64,000 nt of DNA from Ruminococcus callidus (lineage in GTDB: Bacteria; Bacillota; Clostridia; Oscillospirales; Ruminococcaceae), in assembly GCF_020709055.1 (NCBI RefSeq), contig NZ_JAJFCK010000006.1, positions 1-64,000 of the forward strand, given 5' to 3'. The notes beneath the pieces were generated by a model that was not told the origin of the DNA, made no database searches, and saw nothing but the letters and a program-made list of their open reading frames with translations. Positions within the stretch are counted from its first letter, which is position 1, and each line of letters starts with the position of its first letter. A program made the position numbers and the translations under genes. Positions 27,383-36,830 of the stretch are shown piece by piece.

Positions 27383-27409
27383 AACGTTCCGGCGGAACGT
27401 TTTCAACGA
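27383..27409. repeat. Palindrome shared with the multi-hairpin element
   Basis: AACGTTCCGGCGGAACGTT followed by TTCAACGAA matches positions 11820-11846 with three base changes. The stem is preserved in both. Confidence 0.6.
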
Positions 27410-27470
27410 AATTCCCAACATTCCCACCACGCCCCGCCTTGCCAGCATCCTCAAAGTATGCTATACTACA

Positions 27471-27506
27471 ACAAAAAACCACTGCACCGCACTTGCGGCA
27501 CAGTGG
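27471..27506 (-). terminator. Intrinsic terminator after the small lipoprotein gene
   Basis: On the minus strand CCACTGTGCCGC and GCGGTGCAGTGG form a stem around a 4-nt loop, followed by six T. Confidence 0.85.
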
Positions 27507-27513
27507 CGCTGTC

Positions 27514-27864
27514 TTATCGGCTGCTGTCGTCCCTTGCAGTCTTGGTCGTCTGGGCGGTCTTGGTGCTGTTCTCGCCGTCCCCCATCATGTCACCCACGGC
27601 ATCGCCGACATCCTTTACCACATCGCCGGCATCCGTGACCAGATCCCGCACGCCGTCCTCCGCATCCGTGACCATGTCTTCCACGTCCTCTTTAATGCCG
27701 CTCTTGCTGTCGTCATCCCGCACGCTGTCCGTCACCGTCGTGGTATCCGCATCCGACATGGAGTCCGCACCCTCTTTTGTGCCGCAGCCAGTCAGGGATG
27801 CCGTCAGCAGCATTGCCAGCATCGCCGGCACAATCACATAGCGGCAATTCTTTCGATTCATCAT
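27514..27864 (-). CDS. Small lipoprotein, Asp/Val-rich
   Basis: A 116-residue protein with a lipoprotein signal peptide (lipobox LTGC). The mature part is made of repeated short acidic blocks such as DMVTDAEDGV and DLVTDAGDVV, predicted helical with heptad-like spacing. No enzymatic motif is visible. Similar small lipoproteins with xDxVxDA blocks occur in gut Clostridia without known function. AGGTG precedes the ATG. It is a single-gene unit. Confidence 0.75.
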   Translation of the reverse strand: MMNRKNCRYVIVPAMLAMLLTASLTGCGTKEGADSMSDADTTTVTDSVRDDDSKSGIKEDVEDMVTDAEDGVRDLVTDAGDVVKDVGDAVGDMMGDGENSTKTAQTTKTARDDSSR

Positions 27865-28343
27865 ATTCTTTCACCTCATATGCTCTGGTTTCTGTACACA
27901 GAAAGCTCCTACAGCAATCTGTACCTCTATCATTTCCAACAATTCTGAACTTATCCTCTTTCCACACTTTCCACCTCGGATTTTCTGCGAAATTTCGGGA
28001 ATTTTGCGAACGGCTTCGCTGCATTTCCGTGGCATTTCCCCAACTTTTCAACAGCGTTTTCCACAGTTTCCGGAAAACTTTCCGTTCTGCCGGCGCAGGC
28101 AGTCAGAATCTCCACAGCGGTTTCGGCGCAGAAATCTTCGGATTGTGGAAAATTGTCCCCGATTTTTCGGGAAAAGCACGAAAAACCAAGGATTTCGGTT
28201 TTCCACAAGTTGTTGAAAACGCAGTGGAAAACTGGGGAGAGCTGTGGAAACGGAAAAATTTTTCCCCAGTCTGTCACAAACTCCACCGTGCTGCGTTATC
28301 ATTGGCAGAACGTTCTAAAAGCTTATCACAGGAGGTGAACCAC
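27865..28343. other. Intergenic region with TTTTCCACA repeats upstream of an ECF sigma gene
   Basis: No gene is supported here, although an open frame in phase with the sigma gene runs through it. TTTTCCACA, which fits the relaxed DnaA-box pattern TTWTNCACA, occurs exactly at 28057-28065 and 28199-28207 and on the minus strand at 28144-28152. Several one-mismatch copies (for example near 28243) lie between. Whether this is DnaA control, another regulator or simple composition is unknown. Confidence 0.4.
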
Positions 28344-28898
28344 ATGCAGTCAGCCAAGGAAAAGCTGCAAACCCTCTATCAAATCTACGAAAAACCAATG
28401 TACCACATCGCCTACGCCATTCTGCACCATCCGCAGCAGGCGGAGGATGCCGTTTCGGAGGCATTTTGCCGTGTGATCCGTCATCTGGACAAGATCGGAG
28501 AACCGGAGCACCCCAAGACCAAACAATACATGATCAAAATTATCCGCAGCACCGCCATCAGCCAGTACCGGAAAAATGCCCGGGAGAGCAGCCGCTATGC
28601 CCCGTGGGACGACGGCATTCTCCAGATCCCCACGGAGGACACACCGGTCACATCCTCCGAACAACAGGAACGGCAGATGGCAGAGCGTCTTGCGATCTCC
28701 GAGATGCTGGGCGTACTCAACGCCACCGACACCAAGATCGTTCTGCTGCGGTGCCAGCAGGACATGCCGTTTCGGGAGATCGCCCGGCAGTGCGGCATGA
28801 AAGAAGCTGCCGTGCGGAAACGATTCGAACGTGCCAGAAAGGCCATGATGAAGCAGAAAGGAGTCACTTCCTATGAACAACTATTTTCCTTACAATGA
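28344..28898 (+). CDS. ECF-type RNA polymerase sigma factor
   Basis: A 184-residue sigma-70-like factor with region 2 (about 10-75, including HPQQAEDAVSEAFCRV) and region 4 helix-turn-helix (about 125-175, MPFREIARQCGMKEAAVRKR). The start at 28344 follows a near-perfect AGGAGGTGA site; the longer open frame upstream is not homologous. The stop overlaps the start of the next gene by 26 bp, indicating coupled translation with a membrane partner that could be the anti-sigma factor. Confidence 0.9.
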   Translation: MQSAKEKLQTLYQIYEKPMYHIAYAILHHPQQAEDAVSEAFCRVIRHLDKIGEPEHPKTKQYMIKIIRSTAISQYRKNARESSRYAPWDDGILQIPTEDTPVTSSEQQERQMAERLAISEMLGVLNATDTKIVLLRCQQDMPFREIARQCGMKEAAVRKRFERARKAMMKQKGVTSYEQLFSLQ

Positions 28899-30273
28899 CA
28901 AAGAAGCATGGGAGCTTCTCGTTGAGGAAGCGTTTTCTCCCGATGCTCCGGAACCGCAATTCTCGCTGGCATACCAGGCCCGCAAAAAACAGATGGAGGA
29001 ATCTCTGATGAAAAAGACCCGCAAACCTATGAAAAAATCCGCTGTTATCGCCATCGCCGCAGCCGCAGCGCTCGCCGTACTCACCCCCGCCACCGCTTTC
29101 GCAGCCTCCCGGATCTATCAGGCACGCATTGAACAGACGGCTGCCTACCAGAAAACCGTCCACATCGAAACCGGCGACTCCGTTTCCGACCAGATCATGG
29201 CGCTGTCCTACAACTGGCTGCCCGATGGCGTTTCTTACGCCGCAGACGGCCCTTGTGGAGGGAAGTATCGGGACGCAAACGACAGCGAACGCGGCTTTAC
29301 GCCCACGTTCTGGAAGATTGACGGCGGCAGCCAGAACATTGCTGCACAGATCAACTACGCCACCGGTCAGACTGAATACACCACCGCCAGCGGCAACTCT
29401 GTCATCTACATCAAACGGGACGGCTGGAGCGAACTGTGGGTGGCATTCACCGGCACGAAATACGCTGCGCAACTCTACACCAACCAGCTGAGCGACGAGG
29501 AGGTACGGCAGCTGGCGGAGGGCATGACTCTGACACCGTCGGACACCGAAACGGCGTCCGTCTGGGACGACTCCCTCAATCGGGAGGAGGGCAACGGCGG
29601 ATATACCGTTTCCTATGACATCGACAAGAGCCGGATGCAGCTGTATCAGGTGGGCGAATCCGTACAGGGCACGGCGGCATATGGCTACATCGGATACACT
29701 TTCTCCGTGGAGCAAGCCTCCCTGCAGGACAATTTCGATGGCATCACCACCGATGCCATCGGCATGGCAGCAGACTACAGCGGCTATCTGGACGCAGACG
29801 GCAAGATCACCACGGTGCGCAGTCTGGTAAAGCTGGGCGACGGTGTCAACACCCTGGATGAGGTCGTCAAGCAAGAGAACATCCAGCAGAAGGTACTGCG
29901 GGTGACACTCCGCTGCACCAACAACAGCAGCGAGGATCAAGAGGTCACCGTCTTCCCCGAGCTGTTCCAGATCACAGACCAGAGCACCATGACCAACCAG
30001 TCGTTTGACACGGCAACGGGCGAGAGCATCTCCCACGACACCACCGACGAGCTGATGGTGGACGACAGCATGTTCAGCTTCCGCACCGACTGGGATTCCC
30101 AGAAAAACAATCTCACCAACCTTGCCCCCGGCGAGAGCGCAACCGTAGAGCTGGCATTTCTGGTGGATGCGGACAATGTCGGTAATCTGTACCTGAACCT
30201 GTTCCCCAGCACGGACGGCAGCGAGGGCATTGCAGACGGCGATCCGGTGGTAGACCTTTGCAGCCTGAAATAA
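28873..30273 (+). CDS. DUF4179-like membrane protein, candidate anti-sigma factor
   Basis: The 466-residue protein has a short acidic N-terminal cytoplasmic part (about 1-50), one membrane segment (about 56-78, Ala-rich) and a large external domain rich in Thr/Asp. This layout, together with the ECF sigma gene overlapping it, fits the DUF4179-type sigma-associated proteins. Direct anti-sigma activity is inferred from gene order. The external domain probably senses an envelope signal. No catalytic motif is visible. Confidence 0.75.
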   Translation: MNNYFPYNDKEAWELLVEEAFSPDAPEPQFSLAYQARKKQMEESLMKKTRKPMKKSAVIAIAAAAALAVLTPATAFAASRIYQARIEQTAAYQKTVHIETGDSVSDQIMALSYNWLPDGVSYAADGPCGGKYRDANDSERGFTPTFWKIDGGSQNIAAQINYATGQTEYTTASGNSVIYIKRDGWSELWVAFTGTKYAAQLYTNQLSDEEVRQLAEGMTLTPSDTETASVWDDSLNREEGNGGYTVSYDIDKSRMQLYQVGESVQGTAAYGYIGYTFSVEQASLQDNFDGITTDAIGMAADYSGYLDADGKITTVRSLVKLGDGVNTLDEVVKQENIQQKVLRVTLRCTNNSSEDQEVTVFPELFQITDQSTMTNQSFDTATGESISHDTTDELMVDDSMFSFRTDWDSQKNNLTNLAPGESATVELAFLVDADNVGNLYLNLFPSTDGSEGIADGDPVVDLCSLK

Positions 30274-30297
30274 GCTTTTCTCTTTTCCTCCCATAAA

Positions 30298-30335
30298 AAA
30301 ATCCCCTCAGGCATTCCTGCCCGGGGGGATTCGTT
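30298..30335. terminator. Hairpin terminator between convergent DUF4179-like gene and dnaJ
   Basis: AATCCCC and GGGGGATT enclose an imperfect inner stem; A-rich and T-rich flanks suit termination from both sides. Confidence 0.75.
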
Positions 30336-30356
30336 TTGTATTTTGTGCGTTTGGGG

Positions 30357-31514
30357 TTACTGCTCGAACTTCCGCCGCAGCTTTTCAAAGAAGCTCTGGC
30401 GCTTTGCCTGATTCTTCTCCTCCAGGCTGTCGTCGAACTTTTGCAGCAGTTCCTTCTGCTGTTTGGTCAGCTTCTTCGGCACCTCTACCACAACGGTGAC
30501 GTACTGGTCGCCGTATGCCTCTCTGCCGATGTACTTGACACCCTTGCCACGCAGCCGGAACTTGGTGCCGCTCTGCGTGCCCTCGGAGATCTCGTACTCC
30601 ACCTTGCCGTCAATGGTGGGCACAGTAATGGTTGCGCCCAAAACTGCCTGCGCATAGGTGATGGGCACTTCGCAGTAGATGTCCACGCCTTTTCTGGTGA
30701 ACAGATCGTGGGGCTTTACGGAAACTGCAACATTCAGATCGCCGCTTCCGCCGCCGTTGATGCCGGCATCGCCCTCGCCGCCCACACGGAGCACCTGACC
30801 GTTATCGATGCCTGCCGGCACGTTCAGTTCGATCTCCGATGTCTTGCGATAGCGTCCGCTGCCACGGCACTTGCTGCACGGATTGGTGATGATCTTGCCC
30901 TTACCGCCGCAGCGCGGGCACACCTTGGTGGTGGAGATTACGCCGAACGGGGTACGCTGGTTGACCCGCACTGCCCCCTGTCCGTTACACTCGCTGCACG
31001 TATTGCTGACGGTGTTGGAATCTGCGCCGGTGCCGTGACACTGTTCGCACTGTACCATGTGCGCCACACGCATCTTCTTCTTGGTGCCCTTGCATGCCTC
31101 CATGAAGTCGATGACGATGCTGCTGTTGACATCACCGCCGCGGCGGGGCGCATTGGCGCTGGCAGCCGTGCTGCGTCCGCCGCCGCCAAATCCGCCGAAT
31201 CCGCCGAAAATGCTGTCGAAAATATCGCCCACGTCGCCAAAACCGCCGCTGAATCCGCCGGCGCCGGCACCTCCGCCATAGCTGGGATCCACGCCGGCAT
31301 GCCCGAACTGGTCATACCGTGCACGCTTCTCTTTATCCGAGAGGACACCGTAAGCTTCGTTGACCTCCTTGAATTTTTCTGCTGCTTCCTTATCGTCCGG
31401 ATGCAGATCGGGGTGATACTTCCGTGCCATTGTCTTAAAGGCCTTTTTGATCTCCTCTTCCGAAGCACCCTTCTGCAGCCCCAGCACTTCATAATAATCC
31501 CGTTTTTCCGCCAT
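30357..31514 (-). CDS. dnaJ: Chaperone protein DnaJ
   Basis: The 385-residue type I J-protein stimulates DnaK ATPase and delivers clients. It has the J domain with HPD (KYHPDLHPD), a Gly/Phe-rich linker, four CxxCxGxG zinc motifs ([32 protein letters not shown]) and a C-terminal client domain. The start at 31514 has AAAGGAG upstream. It is the last gene of hrcA-grpE-dnaK-dnaJ. Confidence 0.97.
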   Translation of the reverse strand: MAEKRDYYEVLGLQKGASEEEIKKAFKTMARKYHPDLHPDDKEAAEKFKEVNEAYGVLSDKEKRARYDQFGHAGVDPSYGGGAGAGGFSGGFGDVGDIFDSIFGGFGGFGGGGRSTAASANAPRRGGDVNSSIVIDFMEACKGTKKKMRVAHMVQCEQCHGTGADSNTVSNTCSECNGQGAVRVNQRTPFGVISTTKVCPRCGGKGKIITNPCSKCRGSGRYRKTSEIELNVPAGIDNGQVLRVGGEGDAGINGGGSGDLNVAVSVKPHDLFTRKGVDIYCEVPITYAQAVLGATITVPTIDGKVEYEISEGTQSGTKFRLRGKGVKYIGREAYGDQYVTVVVEVPKKLTKQQKELLQKFDDSLEEKNQAKRQSFFEKLRRKFEQ

Positions 31515-31690
31515 GTTTGCCGGCTCCTTTCTCTCAATCATACAACGATGCGGGACAAGCCGAAACCTGCCCCGTGATCGTTTGCCGATACAAACCGTTC
31601 CGGACGGAACGAACTCATACCCGCATTATACTACGGCTGTTTTCGGAACTCATGCCCTTTTGGGCACCATTCGTCAAACTCCAGTCTTCT

Positions 31691-33565
31691 TTATACTTCC
31701 TTGAAGTCTGCATCTACAACGCCGTCATCGTTACCGCCGTTGTTATGATTGCCGCCGTCTGCTGCACCGCCGAAGCCGCCTGCACCAGCTGCGCCGCCCA
31801 TATCCGGACCTGCACCCGGCTGACCGCCGTTCTGCTGATAGATCTTGGAGGACAGTGCATAGAATGCCTGCTGGAGATCGTCGGACTTTGCCTTGATGGC
31901 ATCTGCATCGTTTCCGCCCAGTGCGCTTCTCAGGTCAGCGATCTTGCTCTCGATTGCGGACTTTTCATCAGCCGGAACCTTGTCGCCGAATTCCTTCAGT
32001 GCATTCTCGCACTGGAAGCACAGGCTCTCTGCGTTGTTCTTGGTGTCAACCTCTTCCCGGCGCTTCTTATCTTCCTCAGCAAACTGCTCTGCTTCCTTGA
32101 CAGCCTTGTCGATGTCCTCCTTGGACATGTTGGTAGAAGCGGTGATCTTGATATCCTGCTCCTTGCCAGTGCCCAGATCCTTTGCGGTAACGTGAACGAT
32201 ACCGTTCTGGTCGATGTCGAAGGTTACTTCGATCTGCGGGATGCCTCTCGGAGCCGGTGCAATGCCGTCCAGACGGAAGGTGCCCAGCTGCTTGTTATCC
32301 CGTGCGAACTCACGCTCACCCTGAAGGACAACGATATCAACGGCAGACTGGTTATCCGCAGCGGTGGAGAAGATCTGGCTCTTCTTGGTCGGGATGGTGG
32401 TGTTTCTCTCAATGATCTTGGTGCAAACACCGCCCATGGTTTCCAGACCCAGGGACAGCGGTGTAACATCCAGCAACAGCAGACCGTCCTTGACATCGCC
32501 GCCGAGGACACCGCCCTGATATGCAGCGCCCAGTGCGACGCACTCGTCCGGATTGATACCCTTGAACGGCTCCTTGCCCAGCTTCGAACGAACGGCTTCC
32601 TGAACCGCCGGGATTCTGGAAGAACCGCCGACCATCAGAACCTTGTTCAGTTCCGACGGAGACAGACCGCTGTCAGACAGCGCCTGCTGTACCGGACCCA
32701 TGGTAGCGTCTACCAGATCCTTGGTCAGTTCGTTGAACTTGGCAACCGTCAGGTTGATATCCAGATGCTTCGGACCGCCGTTGGCATCCACTGCGATGAA
32801 CGGAATGTTGATGTTTGTGGTCGTGGTGGAGGACAGCTCGATCTTTGCCTTTTCTGCGGCATCCTTCAGACGCTGTACGGTCATCTTATCGGAGGACAGG
32901 TCAATGCCCTCTGTCTTCTTGAACTCGCTGACCAGCCAGTCAATAATTCTCTGGTCGAAGTCATCGCCGCCCAGACGGTTGTTGCCGGCAGTAGCCAGTA
33001 CCTGCTGTACGCCGTCGCCCATCTCGATAATGGACACATCGAACGTACCGCCGCCCAGGTCGTAAACCATAACACGCTGATCCTCTTCCTTGTCAATGCC
33101 ATAGGAAAGTGCAGCAGCGGTCGGCTCGTTGATGATACGCTTTACGTTCAGACCGGCGATCTGTCCAGCATCCTTGGTTGCCTGACGCTGAGAATCGGTG
33201 AAGTAAGCCGGAACGGTGATAACCGCCTCTGTAACCGGCTGTCCCAGATATGCTTCCGCATCGGTCTTCAGCTTCTGGAGGATCATTGCGGAGATCTCCT
33301 GCGGGGTGTACTTCTTGCCGTCGATCTCTACTTTATAATCAGTACCCATGTGACGCTTGATAGAAGAAATGGTGCGGTCCGGATTTGCGATGGCCTGACG
33401 CTTTGCGGTCTGACCAACCAGACGCTCTCCGGTCTTGGAGAAACCAACTACAGACGGAGTGGTTCTTGCGCCCTCTGCGTTGGGAATTACCACGGCCTTG
33501 CCGCCTTCCATAACAGCAACACAGGAGTTTGTTGTACCCAAGTCAATACCAATAATTTTTCCCAT
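31691..33565 (-). CDS. dnaK: Chaperone protein DnaK (Hsp70)
   Basis: A 624-residue Hsp70 with ATPase start [19 protein letters not shown] and a substrate-binding domain. The C-terminus is Gly/Ala/Asn-rich and ends DADFKEV. It folds and holds client proteins with DnaJ and GrpE, whose genes flank it. Confidence 0.98.
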   Translation of the reverse strand: MGKIIGIDLGTTNSCVAVMEGGKAVVIPNAEGARTTPSVVGFSKTGERLVGQTAKRQAIANPDRTISSIKRHMGTDYKVEIDGKKYTPQEISAMILQKLKTDAEAYLGQPVTEAVITVPAYFTDSQRQATKDAGQIAGLNVKRIINEPTAAALSYGIDKEEDQRVMVYDLGGGTFDVSIIEMGDGVQQVLATAGNNRLGGDDFDQRIIDWLVSEFKKTEGIDLSSDKMTVQRLKDAAEKAKIELSSTTTTNINIPFIAVDANGGPKHLDINLTVAKFNELTKDLVDATMGPVQQALSDSGLSPSELNKVLMVGGSSRIPAVQEAVRSKLGKEPFKGINPDECVALGAAYQGGVLGGDVKDGLLLLDVTPLSLGLETMGGVCTKIIERNTTIPTKKSQIFSTAADNQSAVDIVVLQGEREFARDNKQLGTFRLDGIAPAPRGIPQIEVTFDIDQNGIVHVTAKDLGTGKEQDIKITASTNMSKEDIDKAVKEAEQFAEEDKKRREEVDTKNNAESLCFQCENALKEFGDKVPADEKSAIESKIADLRSALGGNDADAIKAKSDDLQQAFYALSSKIYQQNGGQPGAGPDMGGAAGAGGFGGAADGGNHNNGGNDDGVVDADFKEV

Positions 33566-33690
33566 AATAATCTCTTCCTTTCTGTATCTCCGTTCCCATC
33601 GAACGGGCAGGTTTTTTATTTGATTGGAAATTTATGAAAACTGTCCGCCGGGACAGGAATTTTCACGCTCTTTCTGCGCCGGACGCGTTC

Positions 33691-34284
33691 CTATATGGAC
33701 ACCGCAACCATTGCCGGACGAATCAGGCGGTCGCCCAGAAGATATCCCTTCTGGAATACCTCGCAGACCACATCGCTGTCATACTTGCTGTCGTCCACCT
33801 GCTTGATGGCGTTGTGCACCTTGGGATCGAATGCCTCGCCCATGGCTGCAACCTCCGTTACGCCCAGCTTCTCGAATGCCTTCTGAATCTGCGCAAAGGT
33901 CATTTCCACGCCCTTCTTGTAGTTCTCATCGGTACACGGCGCTTCCAGCGCACGTTCGAAGCTGTCCATCACGGCAAGCAGCTCCTGTACACAGTCCACC
34001 TTGGCATCGCCGTAGATCTTTTTCTTTTCCTCGGTGGTACGGTTGCGGTAGTTCTGATATTCTGCCATCAGCCGGAGGTACTGGTCTTTCTGATCTGCCA
34101 GCTCTGCATCCTTCTTTTCAAGGGCTTCCTTCCAGTCTTTCTTTTTCATCTTGCCGCCGTCCTTCTCTGTCTCAGATTCAGAAGCCGGTGTTTCTGTCGC
34201 TGCTTCTTCTGCTGCGGACTGTGCCTCTGCTGCCTCTTCCGGAGCTGCAGCGCTCTTTTTGGTTTCCTCTGTTTCGTTTGCCAT
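33691..34284 (-). CDS. grpE: Nucleotide exchange factor GrpE
   Basis: The 197-residue protein releases ADP from DnaK. An acidic, Ala/Glu-rich N-terminus precedes the long coiled-coil dimer helix (about 60-130) and a beta domain ending in GYLLGDRLIRPAMVAV, the GrpE signature. The start at 34284 follows AAAGGA; the open frame extends into hrcA but that extension is not homologous. Confidence 0.96.
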   Translation of the reverse strand: MANETEETKKSAAAPEEAAEAQSAAEEAATETPASESETEKDGGKMKKKDWKEALEKKDAELADQKDQYLRLMAEYQNYRNRTTEEKKKIYGDAKVDCVQELLAVMDSFERALEAPCTDENYKKGVEMTFAQIQKAFEKLGVTEVAAMGEAFDPKVHNAIKQVDDSKYDSDVVCEVFQKGYLLGDRLIRPAMVAVSI

Positions 34285-34309
34285 CCTCAGCACATCCTTT
34301 CCTGCTGTT

Positions 34310-35377
34310 CTATTCCGTCTTTTCCGACGGCTTCTGCTCCGGCGCATCACCGCCGGAATCCTCCGATATCAGATGCGAGATCTTATCGGTGAAATATTCA
34401 ATATAGGGAATGATCTTTGCGTAGTTCAGACGAACCGGCCCGATGACACCCAGCGACCCGGCGGTATGATCGTCCTTTTGATACTTGGACACGATCATGC
34501 TGGAGTTGCCAACCACGAAGCTGTCGTTCTCCGTGCCGAACATCACCTTGATGCCCTGGAACGAATCGTCCAGCAGTCCGGCAAGCTCTTTCTTGTGGAG
34601 GATGAACTGTGCCACCTCTCCTTTGTCCAGCTCGTCGCAGGAGAACAGGTTCTGCTCTCCGGTGACATACAGCTCGTTCTGCTGTAAATCACGGGACATC
34701 TCGCAGATGCCCTGCACCAGCGGACTCAGCGTCACCATGTAGGTTCCCATAGCAGTGACCATTTTCTCGATCTTCTCGTCCGAGAGATCGGCGACCGAAA
34801 CGCCCTCCAGATTCTCCTCCATGAAATGTTTGAAGAAATCCATGTGCTCGTGGGTCAGGTCAAATTGCAGCCGGCAGGCACGGTTCTTGATCTTGCCGTC
34901 TGAAGTGATGAGCAGGACCACGTACATCCGTTTGCCGGTGGGAATGACATCTACCTTTGTAATCACGGAATACTTGGGGGCGAAGTTGGAAACCACTGTG
35001 GCGCACTGGGTGATCTGGGAGAGCGCCGTTGTGGCACTCTGTAAGATCAAGTCTTCCGTCAGCTGGGATTCATCCCCCAGCATCCGATCCAGACGCTCTT
35101 TTTCCTCCGGGGGAAGCATTCCCTCGCCGCCCTCGCTGATCTCCTCGATATACAGCCGGTACCCGTTGAACGTGGGGACACGTCCCGCCGAGGTGTGGGG
35201 CTGTTCCAGATATCCCAATTCCTCCAGGACTGCCATATCATTCCGGACCGTCGCCGCAGATACATGAATCTCCGGCAGCTGTGAGATCGTCTTAGATCCC
35301 ACCGGCTCTCCGGTGCGGATATATAAGTCTACCACTGCGCATAAGATTTGCCGTTTTCGCGCATCCACGTTAACCAT
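34310..35377 (-). CDS. hrcA: Heat-inducible transcription repressor HrcA
   Basis: HrcA binds CIRCE operators and needs GroEL for activity, so it represses chaperone genes until misfolded protein occupies GroEL. The N-terminal winged helix includes YIRTGEPVGSKTI and the protein has the usual two-domain length (355 residues). The start is not certain: ATG 35377 touches the AGAAAGG site, GTG 35368 has better spacing (349 residues), and GTG 35395 lacks a site. A CIRCE lies just upstream, so the operon is self-controlled, as is the groE operon. Confidence 0.95.
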   Translation of the reverse strand: MVNVDARKRQILCAVVDLYIRTGEPVGSKTISQLPEIHVSAATVRNDMAVLEELGYLEQPHTSAGRVPTFNGYRLYIEEISEGGEGMLPPEEKERLDRMLGDESQLTEDLILQSATTALSQITQCATVVSNFAPKYSVITKVDVIPTGKRMYVVLLITSDGKIKNRACRLQFDLTHEHMDFFKHFMEENLEGVSVADLSDEKIEKMVTAMGTYMVTLSPLVQGICEMSRDLQQNELYVTGEQNLFSCDELDKGEVAQFILHKKELAGLLDDSFQGIKVMFGTENDSFVVGNSSMIVSKYQKDDHTAGSLGVIGPVRLNYAKIIPYIEYFTDKISHLISEDSGGDAPEQKPSEKTE

Positions 35378-35405
35378 CCTTTCTGGCAGATTCACTTTTC
35401 AAGTG

Positions 35406-35465
35406 TTAGCACTCTTTCTCTCTGAGTGCTAATATAAATTTACCATGACTCAGGGCAATTGTCAA
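35406..35465 (-). promoter_or_regulatory. CIRCE operator and promoter of the hrcA operon
   Basis: TTAGCACTC (35406-35414), 9 bp, GAGTGCTAA (35424-35432) is a perfect CIRCE. On the minus strand TTGACA (35460-35465), 17 bp, TAAATT (35437-35442) lies directly upstream, so HrcA would cover the start site. Confidence 0.94.
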
Positions 35466-35586
35466 GTGCTTTTTTCATTTTTGTAGGATTGCACAAATTT
35501 CAGATTATATTCGTTCATATTTATGTTCATATTTTCGAAATCTCTGCTTTTTCGTCAATTGTCATCTTTTTTCTTGAATTTATAGG

Positions 35587-35658
35587 TTGACAAACAGGCG
35601 AATTTGTGGTATAATAGCAACTGTCACCGGTGCTCCAATTTTGCACTTGGTGACAGTT
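35587..35658 (+). promoter_or_regulatory. Consensus promoter and palindromic operator/hairpin of bioY
   Basis: TTGACA (35587-35592), 17 bp, TATAAT (35610-35615) is a full consensus promoter. AACTGTCACC (35619-35628) and GGTGACAGTT (35649-35658) form a perfect 10-bp inverted repeat with a 20-bp gap right at the start site. A biotin repressor such as the BirA encoded at 52477-53469 is the natural candidate, although sequence and spacing differ from the usual Firmicutes BirA site. An RNA hairpin role is the alternative. Confidence 0.7.
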
Positions 35659-35682
35659 TCAAACAGAAAGGACTCACAAAAC

Positions 35683-36282
35683 ATGAAAGAACCCGTTTCC
35701 TCTGCATTTGCAGCCAAAGACGGCGGTTCATCCGCCGGACAGCACGAAAAAATTCTCGCCATGGTACAGATTGCACTGTTTACCGCAATCATCGCCGTGT
35801 GCTCCTGGATCCAGATTCCTCTGGTGGTTCCGTTCACGCTCCAGACCTTCGGCGTTTTCTGCGCCCTTGCGATTCTGGGCGGAAAGTCCGGCACTATCTC
35901 CGTTCTCTTATATATTGTACTGGGCACGATCGGCGTACCGGTATTCGCCGGCTTTTCCGGCGGCATCGGGACCCTGCTGGGCATGACCGGCGGCTACATC
36001 ATCGGATTCCTGTTCTCCGCTCTGATCTACTGGGGCATCACCCGCTGGCTGGGGGAGAAGCTGCCGGTGATGATTCTCGCCATGGTGCTGGGACTGGCGG
36101 CATGCTATGCATTCGGAACAGCGTGGTTCATGGTGGTATACACCCGTCAGATCGGGGAGATCGGACTGATGGCTTCCCTCACCTCCTGCGTATTCCCGTT
36201 CATTCTGCCGGACTGCGCCAAGATCGCCCTTGCGATCCTGCTGGCAAAACGGCTGCCGAAGCGTCTGATTCGCCGTGTATAA
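35683..36282 (+). CDS. bioY: Biotin transporter BioY (ECF S component)
   Basis: A 199-residue membrane protein with about six helices and the BioY core VPFTLQTFGVF and GVPVFAGFSGG, which binds biotin. It works alone or with an ECF energising module, not encoded here. The start at 35683 has AAAGGA upstream and lies after the leader hairpin. The stop overlaps the next gene by 8 bp. Confidence 0.93.
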   Translation: MKEPVSSAFAAKDGGSSAGQHEKILAMVQIALFTAIIAVCSWIQIPLVVPFTLQTFGVFCALAILGGKSGTISVLLYIVLGTIGVPVFAGFSGGIGTLLGMTGGYIIGFLFSALIYWGITRWLGEKLPVMILAMVLGLAACYAFGTAWFMVVYTRQIGEIGLMASLTSCVFPFILPDCAKIALAILLAKRLPKRLIRRV

Positions 36283-36682
36283 GCTGCGCCCCCACCACGG
36301 GCTGTGTACGGCGTTTTTCTGCGGCCACGGCTACAGCGATGCCTTTACCCGGAACATGCGGGAGAAGCTCCGGCTGTTTGGGCAAACCGACCCGTGGATC
36401 ATGCTGACGGACGGTGCGGACTGTCTGTGTGCCGCCTGTCCCCACAACCTGCCCGGACACTGCGAGGATGCGGAAAAGGTGCACGCCTACGACCAGGCTG
36501 TACTGGCGCATCTGGGATTGCAGACAGGGACGGTGCTCCGCTGGGAGGCGTTCTGCCGACTGGTGGACACCCGCATTCTCGCCGCCGGAAAGCTGGCGGC
36601 GATCTGCGGCGACTGCATGTGGTACGCCATTTGCGGAAAACGAATGGCGGATGGAATCGTGCGGGAAAATCCGGATTTATAA
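36275..36682 (+). CDS. DUF1284 protein, Cys-rich
   Basis: The 135-residue protein starts at GTG inside the end of bioY. It matches the DUF1284 pattern LRPHHxLC near the N-terminus, with the Cys groups CLCAACP and CGDCMWYAIC, suggesting an iron-sulfur or zinc site. Function is unknown. Overlap with bioY implies cotranscription and perhaps translation coupling; a biotin link is not established. Confidence 0.85.
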   Translation: MYKLRPHHGLCTAFFCGHGYSDAFTRNMREKLRLFGQTDPWIMLTDGADCLCAACPHNLPGHCEDAEKVHAYDQAVLAHLGLQTGTVLRWEAFCRLVDTRILAAGKLAAICGDCMWYAICGKRMADGIVRENPDL

Positions 36683-36687
36683 GAACT

Positions 36688-36722
36688 GTGCAGGAGAGGA
36701 ACGACTTCTCCTGCACTTTTTT
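36688..36722 (+). terminator. Intrinsic terminator after the bioY-DUF1284 unit
   Basis: GTGCAGGAGA and TCTCCTGCAC pair across an 8-9 nt loop, followed by six T. Confidence 0.88.
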
Positions 36723-36763
36723 GCGAAGCGGGGAGGATTTCTGTGCGCATTTCCGAAAAAAGC

Positions 36764-36792
36764 TTGACATTTCCCCCGTTTTCCGCTACAAT
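36764..36792 (+). promoter_or_regulatory. Sigma-A promoter of glyS
   Basis: TTGACA (36764-36769), 17 bp, TACAAT (36787-36792). Only about 30 nt of leader follow, so no T-box precedes glyS. Confidence 0.82.
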
Positions 36793-36830
36793 ATAAAAGA
36801 TACCAATTCTATTGCAAGGAGAATTTGAAA

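Noticed and set aside
27777..28343. N-terminal extension of the ECF sigma factor
   Set aside because: The sigma domain starts at 28344 right after an AGGAGG site; the upstream frame is not homologous and crosses the lipoprotein gene start.
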